Both the position numbers and the translations under genes were made by a program. From Bin52 sp965213935 (GTDB taxonomy: Bacteria > Pseudomonadota > Alphaproteobacteria > Thalassobaculales > Thalassobaculaceae): 64,000 bases of DNA. The notes under the pieces are model-generated. The model had not been told where the DNA came from and ran no database searches. It saw only the letters and a program-made list of their open reading frames with translations. Of this stretch, positions 36,200 to 44,300 are shown piece after piece. The stretch's first letter is position 1. Each line of letters begins with the position of its first letter. The DNA lies in the NCBI GenBank assembly GCA_965213935.1, contig CBDCAO010000012.1, positions 2,170,001 through 2,234,000 of the forward strand, read 5' to 3'.

Positions 36200-36954
36200 C
36201 CGATCTGTACGACCTTGCCGGCAGGACCGCGCTGGTGACCGGCGCCTCGCAGGGGCTTGGACAGAGATTTGCCCGTGTTCTGGCGCGCCATGGCGCCGGC
36301 GTCGGACTGGCGGCGCGCCAGACCGACCGCATCGCGGCGCTGCAGGAAGAAGTCCGGTCCGGGGGCGGCCGCGCCCACGCGGTGACCATGGACGTGATGG
36401 ACCGCTCCAGTATCGAGGCCGGGGTGAGCGAGGTGGAGAGAGTACTGGGCCCGGTCGACATCCTGGTCAACAATGCCGGTCTTGCGATCAACAGCGCCTT
36501 CCTGGACGTGACCGAGCAGGAGTACGACACGGTGCTCGGGACCAACCTGAAGGGGTGTTTCTTCTGCGCCCAGGAAGTGGCCAGGGGCATGGCCGGGCGC
36601 GGCGAGGGCTCGATCATCAATATTTCCTCGGTGCTCGGCACCCGGCCGATCGGGACGCTGTCGACCTACTGCGCGTCGAAAGGGGGGCTGAACCAGCTGA
36701 CAGCGGCCATGGCGCTCGAACTGGCGCGTCACGGAGTCCGGGTGAACGCCATCGCGCCGGGCTACGTCGAGACCCCGATGAACAGCGATTTCTTCCGTTC
36801 ACCTCCCGGTCAGGCCCTGGTCCGCTCGGTGCCGCAACGCCGGCTCGGACAGGTGTCGGACCTTGACGGCGCCCTGCTGCTGCTGGCCTCGGGCGCATCG
36901 GAATTCATGACCGGCACGGTGGTGACGGTCGATGGCGGGTTCACTGTCCGGTGA
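36196..36954 (+). CDS. short-chain dehydrogenase/reductase
   Basis: This is a 252-residue classical SDR. The cofactor motif is VTGASQGLGQRFA, the NNAG motif is ILVNNAGLAIN, the catalytic Ser is in IINISSV, and Tyr/Lys are in STYCASKGGLNQL. VNAIAPGYVETPM and GTVVTVDGGF complete the pattern. GTG 36196 was chosen because GGAG at 36186-36189 has 6-base spacing and the start overlaps the ligase stop. It probably oxidises or reduces a beta-hydroxy or keto acyl substrate related to the ligase product. Confidence 0.9.
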   Translation: MTDLYDLAGRTALVTGASQGLGQRFARVLARHGAGVGLAARQTDRIAALQEEVRSGGGRAHAVTMDVMDRSSIEAGVSEVERVLGPVDILVNNAGLAINSAFLDVTEQEYDTVLGTNLKGCFFCAQEVARGMAGRGEGSIINISSVLGTRPIGTLSTYCASKGGLNQLTAAMALELARHGVRVNAIAPGYVETPMNSDFFRSPPGQALVRSVPQRRLGQVSDLDGALLLLASGASEFMTGTVVTVDGGFTVR

Positions 36955-36959
36955 TGTGA

Positions 36960-37874
36960 TCAGCCCGCGAAGTGGCGCTGCAGCCGGGCGGCGGTTTCCT
37001 CCGGCTTTTCCTCGTTGACGTAATGGCCGGCATCGATCGGTCCGCCGGTCACCTCGCCGGCGGCGTAGCGTTGCCAGATGGACAGCACGTCCCCGAATAC
37101 GGTGCCGGTGTGGCTGTCGCGGCCCCACAGGACCAGAAGCGGGCAGGTCACACGCCTGTCAGCCGCAAAGTCCTCGGTGTCCATGGCGAGGTCCGAGCTG
37201 GCGCAGGCGCGGTAGTCCTCGCACGAGCCGCGTATGGTCTTCCACGTGAAACAGCGGACATATTCCCGGAACGCCTCGGGGGCGAACGGTGTCAGGCCCT
37301 TGCCCGGCTTCGATATCTTCTGCTCGATGAAATAGCGGGCCGGAACGCCCGCCATCATCCGCTCCGGCATGTCGCGCGGCTGGATCATGAACAGCCAGTG
37401 CCAGGACGAGCGTGCCCACTCCGCCGACCCGTGGGTCCAGATGTGGTGGCTGGGCAGGATGTCGATCACCGCTGCCCGCCGGACCCGGTCGGGGTGGTCG
37501 AGTGTCATCCGGTGGGTGACCCTGGCGCCGCGGTCGTGCCCGGCAACATCGAACTCCCGGTAGCCGAAATGTGTCATCAGGTCGACAAGGTCCGCCGCCA
37601 TGGCGCGAAACGAGTAGTTCACGCTCCCGGCACCACCGTCATCAGGGCCGCGCGAGTCACCGTAGCCCCGCAGGTCGGCCATGATCAGCCGGTGCCGGGA
37701 AGCGAGCAGCGGTACGACCTTGTGCCAGGAAACATGGGTCAGCGGATTGCCGTGCAGAAGCAGCAGCGGTGGTCCCGAGCCGCAGGTCCTGCCGACCAGG
37801 GTCGCGGATCCGTACCCGCGGTCCGGCGTGGTCACCTCGAAGCTGTCGCAGCCTTCCAGCCCGGGGATCATCAA
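36960..37874 (-). CDS. haloacetate (fluoroacetate) dehalogenase, alpha/beta hydrolase
   Basis: This is a 304-residue alpha/beta hydrolase that hydrolyses the carbon-halogen bond of haloacetates to glycolate. The full diagnostic set of fluoroacetate dehalogenases is present with nearly the same spacing as in the Rhodopseudomonas enzyme. It comprises nucleophile Asp114 in GHDRGAR, carboxylate-binding Arg115 and Arg118, acid Asp138 in VIDIL, halide-binding His159-Trp160 in SSWHW, Tyr221 in SCEDYRA, and His284 in DAGHYV. The oxyanion segment is HGNPLTH. It is convergent with the SDR gene, six bases apart, and follows the Rpn-like gene on the same strand. No dedicated regulator is adjacent. Confidence 0.88.
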   Translation of the reverse strand: MMIPGLEGCDSFEVTTPDRGYGSATLVGRTCGSGPPLLLLHGNPLTHVSWHKVVPLLASRHRLIMADLRGYGDSRGPDDGGAGSVNYSFRAMAADLVDLMTHFGYREFDVAGHDRGARVTHRMTLDHPDRVRRAAVIDILPSHHIWTHGSAEWARSSWHWLFMIQPRDMPERMMAGVPARYFIEQKISKPGKGLTPFAPEAFREYVRCFTWKTIRGSCEDYRACASSDLAMDTEDFAADRRVTCPLLVLWGRDSHTGTVFGDVLSIWQRYAAGEVTGGPIDAGHYVNEEKPEETAARLQRHFAG

Positions 37875-37887
37875 CCGTTCCTCCGCC

Positions 37888-38871
37888 TTACCGCTTGCGC
37901 CGCATGCGCTTCGCCAGTTGCCTGGCGGAGGTGCTTGTCATGATGAATTCGCCAACCAGTCCGACCTGGTCCTGGTCCTCCACCGGGTAGTGCGTGTCGA
38001 ACAGCCGCGGCATGCCGGCGACCTGTTCCTCGCCGAACTTGACCTGTGCCATCCGCCACAGCATCACCCGCTCGGCTGCCGCTTCCTCCATCAGCGCCTT
38101 GGCATAGCCCTTGCGCTGCCCTTGTTCCCTGCCCTGCCTGTGGTAGGGCCGCATCAGTTCGTCGGCGCGCCGGATGTCCTCAAGCGTGGGTTCCGTCTCG
38201 CCGAGGCTGCGTGTCATGTTGAACTCGAAACCGTGCTCGCGGCCGAGCAGGTTTCCCCATTCGAGGATCGCGTCCACCGCCCGGGCGTGCTCCGGTTCCG
38301 GGAGTCGCGAGACACAGCCGATCGGCAGGTTGAGGCCGATCCGGTCCGGCAGTACGGAAGTCTGTATCGCGATGATGTGGGAGACCACCGAATCCGGGTC
38401 GATGTCCGCGGTCCCGAGGCCGCGGATGTCGAGGACGAGCCGCTCAGGGACGCCGCGCCGCGCGGCCGCCGGGGGCCACGGTCTTTCGCCGTCGTAGATC
38501 ACCAGCTGTACCAGTCTCGGAACCGGCCCGCCCGCATCGGAGAGCGCTTCGTGGCAGGCGGTGAGCCGGTCGTTCGCCCCGGCATCGACCTCCGTGTGGA
38601 TCTCGACCAGGAACAGGACCGTTCCGTCGGGACCGGCGTCCCGCATTCCGACGCTCCAGAACGCCGAATGCGGGTAGACCGGCCCCGGCATGTCTTCCGC
38701 GGTCACCGGGCGCAGGTCCTGCCAGTCCAGCCGTTTGCGCAGGTCGGTTCCGTCGTCGCACGCGAGGCCCCGGGCATATCCGGTCACCAGGTGCGTGAAG
38801 ATGACCGGGTGTTCGAACATCGCGCGGTAGGCGTGCCAGGCGGGACTGTCTTGCATCGGCATCACTGTCAT
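37888..38871 (-). CDS. Rpn/YhgA-like PD-(D/E)XK family protein
   Basis: This is a 327-residue protein of the YhgA-like group (recombination-promoting nuclease, formerly 'putative transposase'). FEHPVIFTHLVTGY and RLDWQDLRPV begin the domain. GTVLFLVEIHTEVDA has the E-h-x core of the nuclease fold, and LVQLVIYDGERPWPPAA has the typical IYNGerrW strand. The C-terminal half is a charged, helical region (AMEEA-type helices, GREQGQRKGYAK). Members act as DNA endonucleases that promote recA-independent recombination or cleave phage DNA. It has no clear ribosome site; ATG 38856 is an alternative start. Confidence 0.78.
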   Translation of the reverse strand: MTVMPMQDSPAWHAYRAMFEHPVIFTHLVTGYARGLACDDGTDLRKRLDWQDLRPVTAEDMPGPVYPHSAFWSVGMRDAGPDGTVLFLVEIHTEVDAGANDRLTACHEALSDAGGPVPRLVQLVIYDGERPWPPAAARRGVPERLVLDIRGLGTADIDPDSVVSHIIAIQTSVLPDRIGLNLPIGCVSRLPEPEHARAVDAILEWGNLLGREHGFEFNMTRSLGETEPTLEDIRRADELMRPYHRQGREQGQRKGYAKALMEEAAAERVMLWRMAQVKFGEEQVAGMPRLFDTHYPVEDQDQVGLVGEFIMTSTSARQLAKRMRRKR

Positions 38872-39054
38872 CCGGACGGTGCAGGAGGAGGTGGAACATA
38901 GTACGAACCCTGCTCTCGGGTCAACAGCTGAACCATGGCCGCACGGAATGTTTCGCGCTGATTCCGGTCAATCTCTGAGTGGGTCGCAAAGGTGCTTGCA
39001 CAGACAGGTTGACGGGTCTCTTTCGCTTTCTGTGCCTGTGTCATGTCGTGACGC

Positions 39055-39160
39055 ATGAACACGGTTTCCCACCGCCAGATCGTTTACCGCCTTCTGCCGC
39101 GCAGGCGGTGCAATTGGCGTCGTCTTGACCGGCTGCTGGGCGCGGGAAAAGGCAATGCGG
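39055..39160 (+). pseudogene. N-terminal remnant of a tnpB-type gene
   Basis: The frame from ATG 39055 reads HRQIVYRLLPRRRCNWRRLD, closely matching HRQVTYRLLPQTRDNWRRLE of the tnpB element at 18293. Similarity ends after about 30 codons and the frame then runs into unrelated sequence. It is a fossil end of a related element. Confidence 0.6.
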
Positions 39161-39245
39161 TTGTCAATGCGCACCGGCGCCACCGCGGCCTCGAGCTGGC
39201 GGATCACATCCTGGCTGTCTGCGAACACCCTCAAGTCCGTTCCCG

Positions 39246-39600
39246 AACCGCTGCGCAGTTCTGCACATTCCCGACCTGGCCCCGGACGAACTTCAGGCGG
39301 TTGCACGGCGCCGGGGAGAGGCCATGGGACTGCCGGCGCCGGCAGTCGAGGCCGTGTCCCTCGCACTCGCCCGTGCGCAGAAGACACGCCTCGCGCCGTT
39401 CGGCCTGCGCGACGTATTCCGCATGCTGGAGCGGGCGGATGTGCTTGCCAACCAGCCGACGGTGCATGAGGTCGCCGTGATGGACGACGAACGCCTGTGC
39501 GAGCTGATCACCCTGTCTGATTTCGGGCAGCTCGCGGGACTGTCCCGTGAAGCCGTCCTGAACACCATGGACGACGACCTGGCACCCGAGGTCGGCAATC
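39246..39600 (+). pseudogene. fragment of an unrecognised protein
   Basis: The frame LHIPDLAPDELQAVARRRGE, then AVSLALARAQKTRLAPFGLRD and MLERADVLANQPTVHEVAV, has real-protein composition, with amphipathic helices and no GC-shadow look. It begins without a start codon and dissolves after DDDLAPEVGN near 39600. I do not recognise the family; the helical pattern is reminiscent of AAA+ lid regions, but this is not firm. It lies just after the tnpB remnant. Confidence 0.35.
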
Positions 39601-40732
39601 TCTGCAGCCTGCCCGTGCTGGTGCTGCGCTGCTGCCGGACGCAGCAGCGCGTGCCGAGATGCGCGTCAGGTCCCGGGTGCCGGACGTTCCGGACCCGACC
39701 CCGAGCTGGCATCGCCGTCGCCGTTCGACTGACGGGCTCCGGCCGGATCGCGCCCGTCATTGCGCGAACAGGGCGGAACACGGCGCGAACCGGGGCCGAC
39801 CGCTGCCGTGACGCCTCGCCCGATCCTGTCACGCCGGCGCCAGGGAGACCTGCGTCGAGGGGACGGCAGGGGGAAGGGGGTGGAGGTGCTGCAGGTCGGA
39901 GCCGCGCCGTCTCATCGGGCAGCGCCGGGAGCGGTGGCATCAGGCAGGCGCGTGGGGTGTGCAAGCCAGACTCCGAATGGAGTCCGATGGGCGCTCGGGC
40001 CCATCACACCATCACCGGCCGAAACCGCCGCTGCCGCAAGGGTTTGGAGCCCTCGCGGCGCTTGAGCGAGACGACCGGGCCGCAGTCTCCGAGCGCGTTC
40101 CGCATCGCCTTCCGGCGTCAGAGGTAACAGAACGGGGGGGGGGTGACGCGCAAACCGGCGGGGGTGGATTTCACACACTGCGCACCGACGACCCGGCGGT
40201 GCAGTCGAAGCGCACCCGTTACTGCATCTCATCGCGAGCCGTTGCACCTGTTACCGCAGCGCCGGCGACGCCGATGCAAGCACGTGTGCGCACGCCGCCA
40301 CCCTTCTTCACTCGTTACCACTGCGCCCACATGGACCGATCGTGTCACGGTTGCTGCTGGTCGGCACCGACGTCAAGCGAAACACCGGTTGCGCCCGTGC
40401 AAGTGATACAAGCATGCATCCGTTCTGGGAGATGGACCATTACCTGTTGGCTCTGCCCACCCTTCGTCTTGCAGATCCAGGAACGGCTGGTCGAGAGCGC
40501 GAAGAACCTTCAGCGCGAGCTTCGCGAAGGCGGTGCCGGCCAGGCGGCACGTTATCGAGGTCCGCCGGGGCAGTTCCGCGCGGACGGGGGCGTGCAAGGC
40601 GCGATACCGGGCGCGGTATGACGCGGGCGGGCTGCTTGCCCTTTCCGCCGCATCTGCATTACGGTTATCCACAAGAAGGCGATGGGATACTGGCGGTGTG
40701 GACAGCGCCTCGCGACAGGTCAGGAGGTGACC
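39601..40732. other. 1.1-kb region without a supported gene; contains a G10 homopolymer
   Basis: Open frames on both strands lack any family motif and change composition abruptly. A run of ten G bases lies at 40134-40143. Around 40035-40130 the translated pattern is reminiscent of spurious frames from decayed tRNA genes, but no cloverleaf could be drawn. The stretch is best read as decayed accessory DNA. Confidence 0.4.
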
Positions 40733-41149
40733 ATGAACGGCATCTTGAACGGCGGTCGCTCGATGGTGCAATGGCTGGGGTCGGTGTTGGGCACCTCGGA
40801 TCCGGCCCGCGGCACGAACGCCACTTTGGACAGGGTCGGCACGGCGGTTTCCGCCGTGCCCGGGGGCCGGTCTGCCCGCCTGGCGATTTCGAGCTTGACA
40901 AGGGCTGAGGGGACTCCCCTCAGTATAATCGCCGGATCGCCGGATCGCCGGATCGCCGGATCGCCGGATCGCCGGATCGCCGGATCGCCGGATCGCCGGA
41001 TCGCCGGATCGCCGGATCGCCGGATCGCGCTTCCTGCATCGCCATGGATCGCCGGATCGCCTAAGGATCGCCGGATCGCCGGATCCCCGCCGGAGTCTCG
41101 CCGGATCGCCGGATCGCGCTTCCTGCGTCTTCATGGTGGCGCCGTCTAG
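40733..41149 (+). CDS. putative small gene reading into the octamer array
   Basis: AGGAGG at 40722-40727 precedes ATG 40733 by five bases, one of the strongest ribosome sites in the window. The first 64 residues (MNGILNGGRSMVQWLGSVLG...) have no recognised family. The remainder is translation of the tandem octamers, giving an IAGSPDRR eight-residue repeat, to TAG at 41147. It may be a genuine leader gene, or a relic whose downstream frame once joined the autotransporter. Coding is supported only by the ribosome site. Confidence 0.3.
   Translation: MNGILNGGRSMVQWLGSVLGTSDPARGTNATLDRVGTAVSAVPGGRSARLAISSLTRAEGTPLSIIAGSPDRRIAGSPDRRIAGSPDRRIAGSPDRRIALPASPWIAGSPKDRRIAGSPPESRRIAGSRFLRLHGGAV
40895..40929 (+). 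promoter_or_regulatory. consensus -35/-10 pair separated by a 19-bp palindrome
   Basis: TTGACA at 40895-40900 and TATAAT at 40924-40929 are both perfect sigma70 hexamers, but 23 bases apart. The spacer is almost entirely the hairpin CTGAGGGGACTCCCCTCAG (40905-40923; 8-bp stem, 3-base loop). Transcription from it would start inside the octamer array that begins at 40931. The over-long palindromic spacer suggests activator- or structure-dependent firing, as in MerR-type promoters, although the spacing is longer than theirs. Confidence 0.45.
40931..41026 (+). repeat. twelve perfect tandem copies of the octamer GCCGGATC
   Basis: Twelve uninterrupted 8-bp units run from 40931 to 41026, each holding one GATC. 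Two further short clusters of the same unit follow to about 41118. Each of these (41011-41040 and 41103-41130) is followed by CGCTTCCTGC(A/G)TC. The array lies directly upstream of the autotransporter gene. Unit length is not a multiple of three, so copy-number change would shift any frame crossing it. Confidence 0.9.
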
Positions 41150-41340
41150 GGCGCTCCGCCTCCCGGCCTGAATCTTCTGCTTCTACCGGCGGTCGTTCCG
41201 ACACCCGCCGGCTCGCTTCTTCCTCCGACAGTTTCGCTCCCTGTCCCGCCCGCGCCGCGGCGGGTCCCCGTGCCGCTGCCTGCAATCTGCCGCTCGGCCT
41301 GTTTTCGGCCCTGTTCTGCCTGCCGCTGTTCCTGGGGCTG

Positions 41341-44300
41341 GTGACCGAAGCCGCCGCGCAATCCGTGCCGACGCTCAAGGTCGAGATACCGACCGTCACC
41401 GAAGGCGAGACCGGCACCATCACGCTCACCCTGAGCCAGGCGTCGAGCCAGTCGATCGATATCACGGTTAACGACTCCGCTATAACTTGCGGTACTGGCT
41501 TTGCCTGCCCGCAAGGCACGGACGGGGCGGACGACAACGACCATTCCAGAATCTCCGGGACGATAACCTTCGCTCCCAGCGAGACGGAGAAGACCGTTTC
41601 CTTCACCACGACCGACGACAGCACGTCCGAGTCGACCGAGCTGTTCGCGTTCGGTATTGGCAATCTCTTGACCTCCGAAGCCACCATCGACCCCAGTACG
41701 CCGCCCGACATTAGCTTTCCGGTCCCATTCTGGCTCGTTCGCATCCAGGACAACGACAACCCGGGGAACCCGAACGTCACGATTGCCCCCGGCATGTCGC
41801 CGGTGACGGAGGGGACGGATGCGACCTTCACGGTGACGGCGACGCCGGCGCCCACTGCGGCGACGACGGTCTCGGTGGCGGTGACGGAGGAGACGAGCGG
41901 CAGCCAGGATTTCGTGGCTTCGAGCAACGAGACCACGCACACGGTGACCATTCCGGCGTCGGGAAGCCCGAACGCGGGCACGGCCACGCTCACCATCCCG
42001 ACGGTGGGCGACACCAACCAGGAGCCGCATGGCGCGGTGACGGCGGCGGTGAACACCGGCACCGGCTATACGGTGGGCAATCCGTCATCGGCGACCGTGA
42101 CGGTGCTGGACAACGACGGCACGTCGGCGCCTCCGGAGGTGTCAGTGCGGTTGATGACCGGCGAGGGCGAGAACCGCAACATGGCCGGCGAGGTGGAGAA
42201 GCCCGAGTCCGACGGCACGGTGTCGTTCCCTCTATCGCTGGACGCGCAACCGTCGGCGGCGCTGACAGTGTGCGTTCGAGTGACCGAGTCGGGCGATGTC
42301 GACCGGGTCGCATTGGCCGATGAAGGTATCAAGACGGTGAGTTTCAACTCCGGCGTGCAGACGGGGTCAATCGACGTGGCGTGGACCGACACAGATGCGG
42401 ACGACCTGGACAGCGTCATCACCGTTACGGCAGTCCCGTCCAGCACCGTGGGCTGCAGCAGCACGGACGTGTACACGGTGTCGAGCACCACCGGCTCAGA
42501 CAAGGTGAAGGTCTCAGATGACGAAGTGACCGCATTGTCGTTGGCTTCTTCGGACACGGAGATGGGTGAAGGCGACGCTTCGAACACCGCGGTGATAACG
42601 GTGTCTCTGGGTCGTGCGCTGATCAGCGGTGAGTCGGTGGTGGCGCCGATCACGCTCGCTACCGACAACGGCGCACGACTGCCCGGCCACGCGACACCGG
42701 ACTTTGCGGTGGCCGCAATGGGCACCGGCGTGGCGCTGAGCAACGCGACGTCCGCGACGCCCCGACTGACGTTCACCGGCTCCGACTCAAGCACCGTGCA
42801 GGAAGCGACGGTGACGCTGACTCCAGTGGCGAACCGGGACGACGGTGACACGGACAATGAGACGATCACCGCAACGCTTTCCCTGCTGAGCGGCACGGGT
42901 TCGGGCACTGTGGTGACCGGCGGCGGCGTGGAGGTCGTACAGGCATCTTCGGTGGCGACCCTGACGCTGGCGGACGACGAGGCCGCGCCGCCGCCGGTGA
43001 CATGCTCCGCCCAGAACCCCATCTTCAATGATACCAGCCTTCGCATCCTCGAGACCGGCGAAACGACCTATTGCGTGCGCCTGACGACCGCCCCGTCCGG
43101 CGGTGACACCACCGTCACCATCGGCAGGATTGGCGGGGGCGCGACCGTCAGTCCCGCGTCGCTCACCTTCACGTCATCGAATTACCAGACGCCCCGGCAG
43201 GTGACGGTGACCGGCATGGATGAGCCCGGTTCGCATCGGAACCGCACGACGCAGTTGACCCACACGGCCAGCGGCGGTGGCTATTCGAGCCAGAACCTGG
43301 GCCGTGTCCGGGTCAACGTGGACGACGCGCCCGAGGTCGAGGCGTATTGGTACATCAAGGGCGGCGCGGGCGGCGTGCGGATCCGGCGACCGCATACGAT
43401 CACGTCAACGCGCGGGCTGACGGCGTGGCAGAACGCGGCACCCGGCGACAGGATATCCTATGCCGTGCGCCTGTCGAACCGCCCGGCGCCGGGCGGCACG
43501 GTGACCGTGACGGCGACGGTGCCTTCGGACAAGCGGAACCTTGTCGGCCTGTCGCTGACCGAGGGCGGCGAACCGGAAAACTCGGTGAGGGTGGAGTTCA
43601 AGGACCGCAGTCCCGGCGCAGGCACGGGCTGCAGCAACTGGTTCGGCCATCAACCGCATCAATACTTCGACAGCCACGGCAACACGCGGACAGTGTCGGG
43701 CCGGCAGCCGGGCGAGAGCTACGACGGCACGCCGGACACGCCCTGGGAGTGCTGGCGCATGATTTATGTGGTCCGCAAGGACGCCTCGCGGAACATCGAC
43801 GACACCTGCGCCGACATCACCCACACCGCCACAGGCGGCGGCGTGCGCAAGGTCACGGTCGATACGATCCGCGCCCATGTAAGGAACCCGGGGCGCAACA
43901 GACGGGGGTCAAGAGGTTACAATAGCCAGTGCCGCAACCTGAACGGCAACACGCTTTCCGCACCCGCCCTTGCCGCCCCGGCGCCCACCGAGACGGTGGC
44001 CAACCTGCAGGTGACGGCGGTGGACGACACCAGCGCCAGCGTCACCTGGGACGCGGTGGAGCATGCCACTTCCTATGACGTGTCGTGGAGTGCCGAGAGC
44101 AGCGACTCGCTGACCGCGTCCGCCGGCGACCTGCCCGGCGTGACGGGCACCACGACCACCATCGACCACGGCGCCCCGGTGCCGATGACGCTGACGGTCA
44201 CGGTGACGCCGGAATATGTCGACAAGAACGGCGACACACAGCAGCTGGCGAGCCTCGCCGGCACGGCAACCCTGGCGGTGGGACCGGGCAGCGACGCGCT

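Noticed and set aside
40035..40130. Possible decayed tRNA on the minus strand
   Set aside because: The translated pattern resembles spurious tRNA-derived frames, but no acceptor or anticodon stem could be formed.
40931..41026. CRISPR-like repeat array
   Set aside because: The units are 8 bp, contiguous and without spacers, so this is a simple tandem repeat; no cas genes are nearby.
40373..41134. Minus-strand repeat protein (DPAIRRSG repeats) across the octamer array
   Set aside because: It is only a translation of the tandem octamers, has no ribosome site, and the flanking parts lack homology.
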